DNA from: CAZRNB01 sp964601355
GTDB lineage: Bacteria > Planctomycetota > Phycisphaerae > Sedimentisphaerales > Anaerobacaceae
Assembly: GCA_964601355.1 (NCBI GenBank)
Contig: CAZRNB010000031.1
Location: forward strand, 1-26,484
Reading direction: 5' to 3'
Length of the DNA stretch: 26,484 nt
Below are positions 8,683-18,500 of this stretch, piece after piece. The notes beneath the pieces are model-generated. The model searched no databases. It was not told the origin of the DNA and saw only the letters and a list, made by a program, of their open reading frames with translations. The position numbers were made by a program, and so were the translations under genes. Numbering within the stretch: the first letter of the stretch is position 1; the number at the start of each line of letters is the position of its first letter.

Positions 8683-10083
8683 ATGAAAAAAATATTTTGT
8701 CTTCTTTTCATCAACGTTATGATTATATCCCATGTCTTCGCACAGGAGAGCACACAGCCGGATGCAAGCAGTCTGCCTCCGCCGGTGCAGCTAACCGCCC
8801 AGCAGGATCATCAGAGGATGATGGATCTTCTGCATATCACGTCGCTGCGGCCGGGGAGAAATGGTATGAATCCTCAAGCTGAAAATTACGCCAATTACGA
8901 TGAGTCCAAGGCCAATCCCTATCCGGACCTGCCGGACCCGCTGGTATTGAAAAACGGGCAGAAGGTCACGACGGTGGAGATGTGGTGGAATCAGCGCCGC
9001 CCAGAAATTGTGGAGGATTTCGACAGGGAAATCTATGGCCGAGTCCCCAGGGACACACCCAGGGTGAATTGGGAAGTCACCGGCACGACTAATGAAACGA
9101 ACGGTGATGTGCCGGTCATCACGAAACAGCTTGTAGGCCACGTTGACAATTCCTTGTACCCGATCATTACCGTTGACATCCAACTGACGCTGACCACCCC
9201 GGCCAACGCGGCTGGTCCGGTGCCGGTGATAATGGAGTTCGGTTTCGATGGATTTGGCGGCGCCAGAGGAGCCGACCGTGGCGCGTTTGGCAGCGGCGGA
9301 CCCACTTGGCAACAACAAGTTCTTGCCAAGGGCTGGGGCTATGCCATTATCACCCCCAACAGCATTCAGGCCGACAACGGCGCTGGCCTGACGCGAGGCA
9401 TAATCGGCCTGTGCAACAAGGGCCAGCCCCGCAAGCCGGATGATTGGGGTGCGTTGCGTGCCTGGGCCTGGGGCGCCAGCCGCGCCCTGGATTATTTTGA
9501 GACCGACAAATCCGTGGACGCTAAGCAAGTCGGCCTTGAGGGGCACTCACGCTACGGTAAGGCAACTATCGTCGCCATGGCGTATGACCAGCGTTTTGCT
9601 ATCGCTTTTGTCAGCTCCTCCGGTGAAGGTGGCGCCAAGCTTCACCGCCGCAATTGGGGCGAGATAGTGGAAAACGTCGCCGGTACGGGCGAGTACCACT
9701 GGATGGCCGGCAACTTCCTCAAATACGCCGGTCCGCTGAACTGGAACGATTTGCCTGTGGACTCTCACGAGCTGGTCGCTTTGTGCTCACCGCGCCCCGT
9801 GTTCATCAGCGCCGGCGCAACCAATAGTGATGGATGGGTGGACGCCAAGGGCATGTTCCTGGCCGCAGCCGGTGCCGGGCCGGTCTATAAACTCCTGGGC
9901 AAAAAGGACCTTGGTACAACCGAGTTCCCCCCAATAGAGACTCCGCTGATAGATGGCGACGTGGCTTTCCGCCAGCATAGCGGCGGGCACACCCCCGGCC
10001 CGAACTGGCCGGTGTTCCTTACGTTCGCCCAAAGATATCTAAAAGCGCCGACAGCCAAACCAGCCGATGCGTCTGAAAAATAA
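8683..10083 (+). CDS. CE15-type glucuronoyl methylesterase, secreted
   Basis: An alpha/beta-hydrolase of the CE15 type, which cleaves ester bonds between lignin alcohols and (4-O-methyl)glucuronic acid on xylan. From this start it is 466 aa with a clear signal peptide (MKKIFCLLFINV...HVFAQ). An ATG at 8653, directly after the previous stop, would add ten residues ahead of the signal; AAGAGG at 8671 supports the downstream start. The nucleophile is S289 in GHSRYGK. E315 (SSGEGG) and H432 or H436 (QHSGGH) are candidate triad members. The HWMAGNF...DSHELVALCSPRPVF region is typical of bacterial CE15 and related esterases. GC content in sampled 60-bp lines is about 68-75%, against 30-45% in neighbours, suggesting separate acquisition. 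A related acetylxylan esterase activity is possible. Confidence 0.85.
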   Translation: MKKIFCLLFINVMIISHVFAQESTQPDASSLPPPVQLTAQQDHQRMMDLLHITSLRPGRNGMNPQAENYANYDESKANPYPDLPDPLVLKNGQKVTTVEMWWNQRRPEIVEDFDREIYGRVPRDTPRVNWEVTGTTNETNGDVPVITKQLVGHVDNSLYPIITVDIQLTLTTPANAAGPVPVIMEFGFDGFGGARGADRGAFGSGGPTWQQQVLAKGWGYAIITPNSIQADNGAGLTRGIIGLCNKGQPRKPDDWGALRAWAWGASRALDYFETDKSVDAKQVGLEGHSRYGKATIVAMAYDQRFAIAFVSSSGEGGAKLHRRNWGEIVENVAGTGEYHWMAGNFLKYAGPLNWNDLPVDSHELVALCSPRPVFISAGATNSDGWVDAKGMFLAAAGAGPVYKLLGKKDLGTTEFPPIETPLIDGDVAFRQHSGGHTPGPNWPVFLTFAQRYLKAPTAKPADASEK

Positions 10084-10116
10084 TTGCATTTATTTAAATG
10101 AGAATTAGAGAATAAT

Positions 10117-10698
10117 ATGAATATCTTAGGCATTTCAGGCAGTCCTCATGCGGAAGGTAATACTGCATACGTAGTTCGATATGCTTTAAATGCATTAAAA
10201 CAAGAAGACTTTAGGACTAAATACATATCACTATCAGGAAAAAACATCAAGCCGTGTATAGGCTGCTTCAAATGTGAAAAAACTAATTCATGCTATCAGG
10301 AAGATGATATGCCGCAAATTATAGATGCCATGAAATGGTGTCACGGACTACTAATAGGCTCGCCGGTATATTTTGGCATGGTTTCAGGGCAGCTGAAAAC
10401 GATGATGGATAGATGTGTGGTGATGCGTCCCAGTTATGGTGAGCCCCTGCCGATGAGCGGCAAAATCGGCGGAGCGATAGCGTGTGCTAATTCCAGAAAT
10501 GGAGGCCAGGAGATTACTCTTCAAAATATTCACACGTTTTTGCTTCAGATGAATATGCAGGTAATCGGCGATGGCCCCAGCTATTCACATTTAGGTGCAA
10601 CCATCGCGGGACAGGCACAGAATGATTCGTGGGGCTTAGAGACAGTAAAGAACTTAGCCTTGAACATGGCCGGAATATTAAAAGGTGATAAGAGATAA
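10117..10698 (+). CDS. Flavodoxin-like Fe-S flavoprotein / NADPH-dependent FMN reductase family
   Basis: A 193-aa cytoplasmic protein with a flavodoxin-like fold. The FMN phosphate loop is SGSPHAEGNT (residues 7-16). The cysteines C47, C50, C53 and C59 form a CX2CX2CX5C motif like that of iron-sulfur flavoproteins (Isf family), so it may carry a 4Fe-4S cluster next to FMN. The GSPVYFGMVSG segment is another family hallmark. It starts 33 bp after the esterase gene and is followed 49 bp later by GH8. Its link to sugar-acid metabolism is unclear. It could be an electron carrier or simply a redox-maintenance protein. Confidence 0.82.
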   Translation: MNILGISGSPHAEGNTAYVVRYALNALKQEDFRTKYISLSGKNIKPCIGCFKCEKTNSCYQEDDMPQIIDAMKWCHGLLIGSPVYFGMVSGQLKTMMDRCVVMRPSYGEPLPMSGKIGGAIACANSRNGGQEITLQNIHTFLLQMNMQVIGDGPSYSHLGATIAGQAQNDSWGLETVKNLALNMAGILKGDKR

Positions 10699-10747
10699 TA
10701 AAAGAAATCCTTTTGACTCAGGATATGACTAAGAGAAGGGTAATACT

Positions 10748-12013
10748 ATGAAAAACTTAGGTATATTTATTCTAATATTTGTTTTAATTATATTCATACA
10801 TGTCAACAAATCTCTCTCGTCAGAACCTAACGACTCTGCTCAAACTTCAAAACCAAAAGGAGCATATTATTCGGGAATATATCGAAATCTTTTTACTGAG
10901 TTATTGGGCAAAACCCAATCAGAGATAAAAACCAAAATAGACAATGCCTGGAATCAATTATTCTACGGGGACAATGATACGCAACGAGTGTACTACCCGG
11001 TTGAGCCCAATATGGCTTATCTCAAAGACATCGGCAATAATGACGTACGCTCCGAAGGAATGTCTTATGGCATGATGATAGCCGTTCAGTTAAACAAGAA
11101 AACAGAATTTGACCGTTTGTGGAATTGGGCGAAAACGTATATGTATCACGATTCACCCAGCCACCCTGCCTATGGCTTCTTCTCATGGTCGATGAGGACA
11201 AATGGCACACCAAATGATGAAATGCCGGCGCCGGACGGTGAAGAGTATTTCGCAATGTCACTTTATTTTGCAGCGGGACGTTGGGGAAATGGCAATGGTA
11301 TATACAATTACCAGGCCGCGGCCGACCGGCTTCTTACAGACATGGTGCACCGCGAGCTTATCACCGGCCCTACGTCGCGTGGCACCCGAACGGGCAGAGA
11401 GATGTTTCCCGCCGAGCAGGCAATGGTCAGGTTCACCCCGGATACGAATTTCACCGATCCCTCTTACCATTTACCTGCGTTCTATGAGTTGTGGGCGCGG
11501 TGGGGTCCGGTGGCGGACCGGCCTTTCTGGACAAAGGTCGCCACGACGAGCCGTGATTTCTTTCAGAAGGTGACGAATCCAGCCACAGCCCTTGCCCCCA
11601 ACTATGCCAATTTCGACGGCACAACACGGGGAGGGCAGCAAGCCAGTTTCCAATACGACGCGTGGCGCACTGCTATGAATTGGTCCGTGGATTGGGCATG
11701 GTGGGCCAAGGATGTTCGGGAGAGGCAGTTGAGCGACCGGCTGCAGGCGTTTTTCGAGTCGAAAGGTATATCTACTCATGGAAATCGGTTCACACTTGAT
11801 GGCAACCAGTTCAGTGATGACCACTCGACTGGTTTGGTGGCGATGAACGCTGCGGCGAGTCTGGCAGCGACACATCAGCGCGCACAAATGTTTGTTGAGG
11901 AGCTGTGGAATACGCCTATACCATCAGGGCAATGGCGTTACTACGACGGCATGCTGTATTTAATGGGTCTGCTTCATTGCAGCGGCCAGTTCCGCATCTG
12001 GCCTCCGCGATAA
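10748..12013 (+). CDS. GH8 reducing-end xylose-releasing exo-oligoxylanase-like
   Basis: A 421-aa family GH8 inverting glycosidase with an N-terminal hydrophobic signal (residues about 4-24). Overall sequence resembles Rex enzymes, which remove xylose from the reducing end of xylo-oligosaccharides. Key residues are E103 (SEGMSYG, general acid), D163 (PAPDGEEY) and D304 (FQYDAWRT, base). Their spacings (60 and 141) are close to those in the Bacillus halodurans enzyme as I recall them (58 and 135). Other GH8 activities (endoglucanase, chitosanase) are less likely but possible. AAGG lies 11 bases before the ATG. The 5' end is strongly AT-rich, whereas about 11320-11760 is GC-rich (67% in one 60-bp line), hinting at mosaic composition. 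Last gene of the + strand operon, with no obvious terminator behind it. Confidence 0.88.
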   Translation: MKNLGIFILIFVLIIFIHVNKSLSSEPNDSAQTSKPKGAYYSGIYRNLFTELLGKTQSEIKTKIDNAWNQLFYGDNDTQRVYYPVEPNMAYLKDIGNNDVRSEGMSYGMMIAVQLNKKTEFDRLWNWAKTYMYHDSPSHPAYGFFSWSMRTNGTPNDEMPAPDGEEYFAMSLYFAAGRWGNGNGIYNYQAAADRLLTDMVHRELITGPTSRGTRTGREMFPAEQAMVRFTPDTNFTDPSYHLPAFYELWARWGPVADRPFWTKVATTSRDFFQKVTNPATALAPNYANFDGTTRGGQQASFQYDAWRTAMNWSVDWAWWAKDVRERQLSDRLQAFFESKGISTHGNRFTLDGNQFSDDHSTGLVAMNAAASLAATHQRAQMFVEELWNTPIPSGQWRYYDGMLYLMGLLHCSGQFRIWPPR

Positions 12014-12046
12014 CAGTTGCATCTTCTCGCGTACAACGTAACAATG

Positions 12047-12985
12047 TCACAGTAGATTTTTACGATACCAGTTTATTGCTTTTTTTAGACCATCGCGGAA
12101 GGAGACTTTCGGCTTGAAACCGATTAGTTTTTCAGCGAGAGTGATGTCGGCGAGGGAGTGCTTTACGTCTCCGGGACGGGCGGGAGCGTAAATCGGCTTT
12201 ATATCTTTGCCAAGGATTTCATTTATCATATCTATAATTGCGTTCACCGTGACGGCTTCGCCGCAGGCAATATTTACAATTTCACCTTTTGTTTGCTTGG
12301 CTCGAGCAGCGAGTAAATTAGCCTCGACAACGTTATCAACATAAGTAAAGTCCCGGCTCTGCTCGCCGTCGCCGTATATAGTCGGCGGCTGGTCTTTTAA
12401 TATGGCTGTCACAAAAGCAGGAATCGCAGCAGCATATTGGCTGGCGGGGTCCTGATTTGGACCAAAAACGTTAAAATACCGCAGCGAAATCGTCTCCAAT
12501 CCATAAACATTATAGAAAACAGAACAATAGTATTCGCCCACGAGCTTTCCCACTGCATAAGGTGATAAGGGAGCTGGGGACATAGTTTCAACCTTCGGCA
12601 AAGTCGGCGTATCACCGTAAGCAGCAGAGCTTGACGCATAAACAAATCGTTTTATACCGGCATCGCGAGCGGCCAAAAGAAGCGTGAAAGTAGCGTCAAC
12701 ACAGTGCCTGTGTGTGGCGGCTGGATCATCAACACTTCGCGGCACTGAGGGCAAAGCACCCTGGTGCACAACAACATCAATATCCTGCATAGCTGAGCAA
12801 GCTACCTTTTCATCGCCCATATCGGCTTCGATGAACTCAATCTTGTCCATAAAACGAGCGAGGTTGCTTTTTTTGCCGGTGAGCAGATTGTCAACCACAC
12901 GGACAAAGCAGCCCTCGGCAGCAAGCCTTCGACAGATATTTGAGCCGATAAAGCCGGCTCCGCCTGTAACTAAAAATTTCTCCAT
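12047..12985 (-). CDS. NAD-dependent UDP-sugar 4-epimerase, extended SDR family
   Basis: A 312-aa extended short-chain dehydrogenase/reductase. The N-terminal GGAGFIGS (residues 8-15) binds NAD. The catalytic residues are in the serine cluster at 118-120 and Y143-K147 (SPYAVGK). The segment ALPSVPRSVDDP is typical of the UDP-GlcNAc/UDP-GalA 4-epimerase branch (WbpP/TviC-like), so a UDP-N-acetylhexosamine or UDP-uronic acid substrate is more likely than UDP-glucose. It is the last gene of the exopolysaccharide cluster and probably supplies a nucleotide sugar for the polymer. A purine-rich ribosome site (GAAAGAAG) precedes its ATG. It converges on the GH8 gene with a 33-bp gap. Confidence 0.88.
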   Translation of the reverse strand: MEKFLVTGGAGFIGSNICRRLAAEGCFVRVVDNLLTGKKSNLARFMDKIEFIEADMGDEKVACSAMQDIDVVVHQGALPSVPRSVDDPAATHRHCVDATFTLLLAARDAGIKRFVYASSSAAYGDTPTLPKVETMSPAPLSPYAVGKLVGEYYCSVFYNVYGLETISLRYFNVFGPNQDPASQYAAAIPAFVTAILKDQPPTIYGDGEQSRDFTYVDNVVEANLLAARAKQTKGEIVNIACGEAVTVNAIIDMINEILGKDIKPIYAPARPGDVKHSLADITLAEKLIGFKPKVSFRDGLKKAINWYRKNLL

Positions 12986-13030
12986 TGAGCAACTTCTTTC
13001 AAAGAAATCTTATTGAATTTCATTTTTCTA

Positions 13031-13078
13031 CCGTTTCCGTGCCGGAAACGGCTCAGAACCCCCAAATAAATTTGGGGG
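13031..13078. repeat. Two adjacent perfect hairpins in the kinase-epimerase gap
   Basis: CCGTTTCCG-TGC-CGGAAACGG (13031-13051) has a 9-bp stem, and CCCCCAAA-TAAA-TTTGGGGG (13059-13078) an 8-bp stem. Both lie in the 174-bp gap between the Wzz/kinase stop and the epimerase start. Neither is followed by a T-run on the minus strand, so they are not classical terminators for that operon. They may be mRNA processing or stabilising structures, or parts of a repeat. Confidence 0.7.
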
Positions 13079-13159
13079 CTAAATAAATGTCCCTATTTTA
13101 AGGATTTTTCCCAAAATAGAAACTTCTTTTTTGATTTGGTTTTGCTCGTTTAATGTCTT

Positions 13160-15457
13160 TTAAGCTGTGGCGGCGCCGGCAAGCTTGATCTTTTTCTGAT
13201 ACCGCCGATAAGACTTAAATTGCTTGTGGAAATAACCACCCTTCAAAGCTTTGACGGCAAAAAGAACGCAGCCAACAAGATTTACGCCCACACCTTTTAG
13301 CTCAAAAACAACTCTTTGAGCCGCACCTCGGCTTGTAGCAGCGGCATTAAGAACCAAAATCGTGGCGTCCGCAAACTTCGACAGCACCTTGGCATCGCTT
13401 ACCAACAAAAGAGGAGGACTGTCAATGAAAACATAGTCGTAGATTTTGCGCTGCTCCTTGACAAGCTCCCGCATACGCGGGCTTGCCAGCAGCTCCGCCG
13501 GCTTAGAAGGCATCGACCCCGAATCAATTATGTCTAAGCCTTCGATGCCGCTGGGTCTTATAACCTCATAACCACATTGTCCCATCAGATAATTGCTTAA
13601 TCCAATATTAGACTGCTGTGCTCCCGAAGCAACGGCAGGTGCATCAGCAAATATTTTTTGTAAAGCCGGTCTTCTGAAATTGGCGTCAATAAGAAGCACC
13701 TTTTCATTCTTGGCAACGAAAGTCGTCGCTAAATTTACAGCTACGGAAGTCTTGCCATCTCCTGCATCGCAGCTTGTAACCAGCACAGTCTTCCAGGTTT
13801 TGTCAGGATCGGACAGCTCAAAATTCGCTCGAAGCTGCCTATAACACTCACTTGTAATAGAATAAGGCGCCTGATAAACAGTCAAAGCAAGGTTCATCTT
13901 TCTGCCTAAGTCGTCCTCCGCCGCATCCGGAATCATGCTCAAAAGCGGAATATCCAGAAATCTGGCCACGTCCCGTGGTGTCCGCACCAGGTCATTAGCC
14001 ATTTCGATCAGAAATGCCAAGCCTATACTGAGCATAAAGCCGAGAATTGTCCCGCTGGGGAACCAAAGCCGCCACTGCCGAGATGTCACCATCTCAAGCG
14101 GCGCCGGAGCCAATCCCACAAGCTGCACCTTGGGCGTCTCCGGATCATTAAGCATTATCCGTAATTTCTCAATCTGCTTTTTGATCTCATTAAGCATCTC
14201 GATTCTCTCGTCTCTTATCTTCAGCCGCTGCTCATACTGTACGCGGGCAATATCGAGCTCCTTCTTTTTTGCTGCCGCTTCCTCTCGCATACTTTGTAAC
14301 TCTTCGAGCCTTTTTTGCAATACAATGAGCTGGTCTCGCTTATTTTCAAGTCCCGCCTGCCCGGTCTGTTCAGCTATTAATGCCTGTCTGCGCAGCCTTC
14401 TTTCCTTGATTTCGTCTATCAACTGGCGAGTTTCACGCACGACTCTATGATTTTCACCAAATTTTGTAAGTTTACCCGCAAGCTGAGATTCCTGAAAGGC
14501 AAGCTGTTCGGCAAGCATAACCATAATCGGATCGCTCTCAACCACCCGTTCAATCTGCATTGTAACAGGGCCTTCAGCCAGTTTCGCGAGATTTTCAAAA
14601 TCAGCTTCCGTTTGTTTTATTGCCAAAACAAGCTCGTTTTGCTGCAACTCTAAATTTTCCAGGTTCGCCTCGAATGGATGGCGCCAGTATCGCCCTGCCG
14701 GCTGGTCAAGGTCAGTTATCCCAAATGCTTTGCGCACCTCTTCAATCGCTGCTTCTGCGTCATTAAGCCCTCCCTGAACCCAGTTTTGTCTCTGCTCAAG
14801 TTTTGTGAGCCTTTCACTAAGTTCACTTCTTTTTGTACTTCCGTGTGAATTAACAAACAACTGCGCCATCTCGTTGACTATATCTGCTGCTTCTTTGGCA
14901 TTACCGCAGGTCATCGACAGCTCAACAAACTCAGTATCTCTGTGGGCGTAAGCGCTAAAATACCCCTTCAAATATTTGAAGGCCTTATTTATGCTTACAA
15001 TCTTTCCATCCTCATCAAACTTCGCATAACGACGAAACCATTTGGTTGCTCTGACCTTGTCACTCTTTTGAAGCAAATCCTGCAAATTTCTCTGCTGCTT
15101 TATAAGGCTGGCTATTGATAAGCGATGCTGGTAATGGATATCCTTGTTAACCTGAGTATCCACGATGTTCATAGGATCGTTTTGAACCGGCGGCATAACT
15201 TCAATAAGGATTTGAGCAGTGTATTTCGGCAGATATTTGCACAAAAGATACCAGGTTCCTCCGCCAGCTGCCAATCCCAGCACCGTCAGAAGAATTATCA
15301 GCACTATATGCCGACGTAGTATTCCAAGGACTTCTTTCGGCGTCAACGTGGCGGCCGGCGATCCCGCCGCAGACGGGCTTGAACCTGTCCACGGCTTCGC
15401 CCTGGTCGGGCCAGCCGGCCCTCTGGATCTATAACCGACAGTCGGTCTTTGCGACAT
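13160..15457 (-). CDS. Wzz/GumC-type chain-length regulator fused to BY-kinase
   Basis: A 765-aa inner-membrane protein controlling export and length of exopolysaccharide. A Pro/Ser-rich cytoplasmic head (about 1-45) precedes the first membrane helix (IVLIILLTVLGLAAGG). A long periplasmic coiled-coil region follows to about 460, then a second helix (GTILGFMLSIGLAFLI). The C-terminal tyrosine-kinase domain has Walker A CDAGDGKTS (K569), Walker A' VLLIDANFRRP and Walker B YVFIDSPPLL. The tail holds only a few tyrosines (GYFHKQFKSYRRYQ) as autophosphorylation candidates. The ATG at 15457 is chosen because GGAG lies 6 bases upstream; a TTG at 15469 would overlap that ribosome site. It follows the TPR gene after 53 bp. 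Confidence 0.9.
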   Translation of the reverse strand: MSQRPTVGYRSRGPAGPTRAKPWTGSSPSAAGSPAATLTPKEVLGILRRHIVLIILLTVLGLAAGGGTWYLLCKYLPKYTAQILIEVMPPVQNDPMNIVDTQVNKDIHYQHRLSIASLIKQQRNLQDLLQKSDKVRATKWFRRYAKFDEDGKIVSINKAFKYLKGYFSAYAHRDTEFVELSMTCGNAKEAADIVNEMAQLFVNSHGSTKRSELSERLTKLEQRQNWVQGGLNDAEAAIEEVRKAFGITDLDQPAGRYWRHPFEANLENLELQQNELVLAIKQTEADFENLAKLAEGPVTMQIERVVESDPIMVMLAEQLAFQESQLAGKLTKFGENHRVVRETRQLIDEIKERRLRRQALIAEQTGQAGLENKRDQLIVLQKRLEELQSMREEAAAKKKELDIARVQYEQRLKIRDERIEMLNEIKKQIEKLRIMLNDPETPKVQLVGLAPAPLEMVTSRQWRLWFPSGTILGFMLSIGLAFLIEMANDLVRTPRDVARFLDIPLLSMIPDAAEDDLGRKMNLALTVYQAPYSITSECYRQLRANFELSDPDKTWKTVLVTSCDAGDGKTSVAVNLATTFVAKNEKVLLIDANFRRPALQKIFADAPAVASGAQQSNIGLSNYLMGQCGYEVIRPSGIEGLDIIDSGSMPSKPAELLASPRMRELVKEQRKIYDYVFIDSPPLLLVSDAKVLSKFADATILVLNAAATSRGAAQRVVFELKGVGVNLVGCVLFAVKALKGGYFHKQFKSYRRYQKKIKLAGAATA

Positions 15458-15463
15458 TTCAAG

Positions 15464-15467
15464 CTCC
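15464..15467 (-). promoter_or_regulatory. Shine-Dalgarno GGAG for the Wzz/kinase gene
   Basis: GGAG followed by six bases (CTTGAA) and ATG at 15457. It decides the start: the alternative TTG start at 15469 would begin next to this site. Confidence 0.7.
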
Positions 15468-15510
15468 AATTATAATCCATTAAATAATAAGCTGAACGTC
15501 CTATAACTTG

Positions 15511-18500
15511 TCACTTTGAAAGACGCTCAATAGCCGATTTTATCCTGTCCTGAACCACCTGCGGCAATTTATCAGCTCCTGCCTGCAGCGCTCGGTTGTA
15601 AGCATCAATAGCCTGTGCTTTTTCTCCGAGTTTCTCTCTGACAACGCCTAAATGCTCCCATACTACCACTGGCGTAGCAACAGATTCCTGCCGATACTGC
15701 TGCAGGGCAGCCGTTAGCAAATCGGCCGCCCTGGAAACCTCGCCGTTTTTATACAGAATATAGGCATAAGTATCCATAAAGTTAGGATTACCTGGCATCT
15801 GCTCGAACGCCCGCTTGGCATACTGCAGCGCCTCAGGCAGCCTTTGCTGATTCTCAGCGAGCATATACGCCAGGTTATTCAGGATATTGCTATTATTCGG
15901 CTTTTTATCAAGCAGACTTTCGTAATCAGAAATGCCTTTTTTAAGGTAACTATTATCTGAAGTCTTTTCGTAGGCTGCTGTTAAAAAATCCGCCCTGTAC
16001 AATAAATAATCAAATCCCCGTGGAGTATCCTGACCGATTAGCTCAATACATTTGCTTATATAATCATAAGCTTTATCATACCTGCCCATGATTTTCGCTA
16101 AATAGAACATGGTGAAGTTAGCTGCCGGTGAATCTGGATTGGTTTTAAGCCTTTGCTCACAGAACGTCAGAACTTCATCGGCTCCCAGGATTGTGCAAAT
16201 TCTCTGTAAAAAGTCAGGGACAAGATTCTCATTTAATTCGGCTTTATCGATCGCCTTTTGGAAATATTCGATGGCTGTGTTCCTATCGCCTAACTTTAAC
16301 TTCGCCTCGCCGATCCAGTATAAAGCCAACGGAGCCAGAGCAGTATGCTCATATTTTTGCCCCTCCTCAATGACCTGCTGTAACTTATCCGGGCGCAAAA
16401 CACGATTTGCTGCTCCTGTTTCACCAGATGCCGCTATCAGAGAGTGTAAATATCCATCGAACACTGTAACATATTCTATATCTTGTATAATGTTTTCTGT
16501 GCTCTGCCCGGCATAAGATTGCTGCTTGAGTACATAAGCCTTTTTGTAAAGCTGCTCAGCCCTGTCGAACTCGCCATTGGCGATAGCGAAATCTGCCGCT
16601 CGGACATACCACAGCAAATTAGCCGGAAATTTTTCCAGATTCTCATCATAAAATATTTTTAGCGAATCTTTTCTGCCAAGCCCTTTATAAATTTGTTCAA
16701 GCAAGATTCTGACTTCCAATGGGGCATTCTTCTCCCCAATAATATTCCTAAGCTCGGTTATCGCATTATCCGTCTGGTCGGCCTGCAGATAAGCCTTCGC
16801 AAGGGCGATTCTTGTAGCCGGCGCAGCCGATATGGACTTGCTCTTTTTAAAGTCAATTATTGCCTGACTATAATTAGCCATTAGAAGGTTTATCTCACCT
16901 CTTAATCGCCATGCTACTGCATTTCCCTCGTTGACAGCAAGATTTTGATTGGTCAGCTCCATCGCCTTTTTCAATTGACCCTGTTTCATTGCCAGCCATC
17001 CCTCAAGCAGCAGCACACCTGGTTCGTCCGAATGCCTCTCTTTAAAACTCTGCAGCTTCCGTTCCGCCTCATCAACAAGGCCGACGCTAAGATATGCGCT
17101 AATTTGCTCAAGACGATTCTCAGCCGTATCCTCAATCGCCAAAAGCTCCTCAGAGTATTTACGTACTGCCTCATTGTCGCCTATCCTTCTGGCAACAAGA
17201 AAAAGGCCTTTGACTACATCGACATCCTTTGGCCGTTGTTTGTATAACTGCAACAGCACTTTCTTAGCATCCTCAAATTGACCAAGCTGAAAATAATGAC
17301 GCCAGAGCAGCTTTTCATCTTGCGACTCCAGCAGCAATTGCTTAGCTTTTTCCTGCTGTCCCGTGGCCCTATAGTACTCCGCATAACCTTCGAGCATCAA
17401 TCTATCGTGCGGATCAATCTTCTTAGCCTGTTCGAGAGTTGAAACTGCTATTTCCAACAATGAATCCTTTTGTTGAGAATTAGTTTCTTTCAAAGCCATT
17501 GTTGTTGCCAGCTTCGCAAGCAAAATGGCATTTTGCAAATTCGGGCTGTTTTTTTGCATTGTCTGTCGAATAGCCAACGCTTTTGCAGGCTCCGTGGTGC
17601 TTATATATTCCGCATAGTCACTGAGCAAAACTACATCATCCGGATTTAGCCATATAGCTCTTTCCAAAGCCCGCTTAACCTCTATTGCCTGCTCGGATGA
17701 AACATTATCACCGAGTTTTCTGTTACGAAGATATAACGTAGCAGCCATACTCCTGGCTATATCACCATCAAGAGGATTCAGAGATGCAGCTTTGCTGATG
17801 TCCTCGATTGAAGCACGTTCGTTGCCAAGCTCAGCATTAATATTGCTTCTGAGCAAATAGGCGTGTGAAAAAATAGGTTTTTGTTTCAAACACTCATCGA
17901 TTTTTGCCATCGCATCTTTATAATTGCGTTTAGCCATATCGAAACGAGCCGCAAAAAGCTGGCCTTGACAGCCATCGAGATTCTCTCGCTTGGAGATATC
18001 TATAACGTCCCCCGCCAGCTTCCAGTTTTCCATCTGGCAGGCTATTTCAAAAAGATGAGTAGCAGCAACGCGTCTTAATTCGTCTCTCGTCGTTCGTCTC
18101 CCTGGTCTCTGGGATCGGGGATCGGGGAATCTGAACCCTGGACCCTGGACCCTGGACCCTAACCCCTGAACAAAATCAACCTTTTCATCTTTTTGTGACT
18201 TCATTTCAAGAGCTTCTCTTAGCACATCAACTGCTTTCTTCAAATCATTTTCCCTTCGATAAAAAATCCCAAGTTTCACGGCACGATCGAGAGGATTTGT
18301 AATACTCATCAGAGCCTGTTTTTCTAACTCCTTGTGCCTTTCCCGCGAAATATTTCCAGGATCCGGTTCAGACAGCAACTGTTTGTAGAACAGAAGCGAG
18401 GTACTATTCGGGAAATATTTCAAGAAACGATCGACTAAATCGCGTGCCCGATCCGTCTGGCCTTGTGCCACAAAATTCCCACAAACAGCGCTGACGGAAG

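Noticed and set aside
12014..12046. Bidirectional terminator between the convergent operons
   Set aside because: No GC-rich stem followed by a T-run could be found in these 33 bases.
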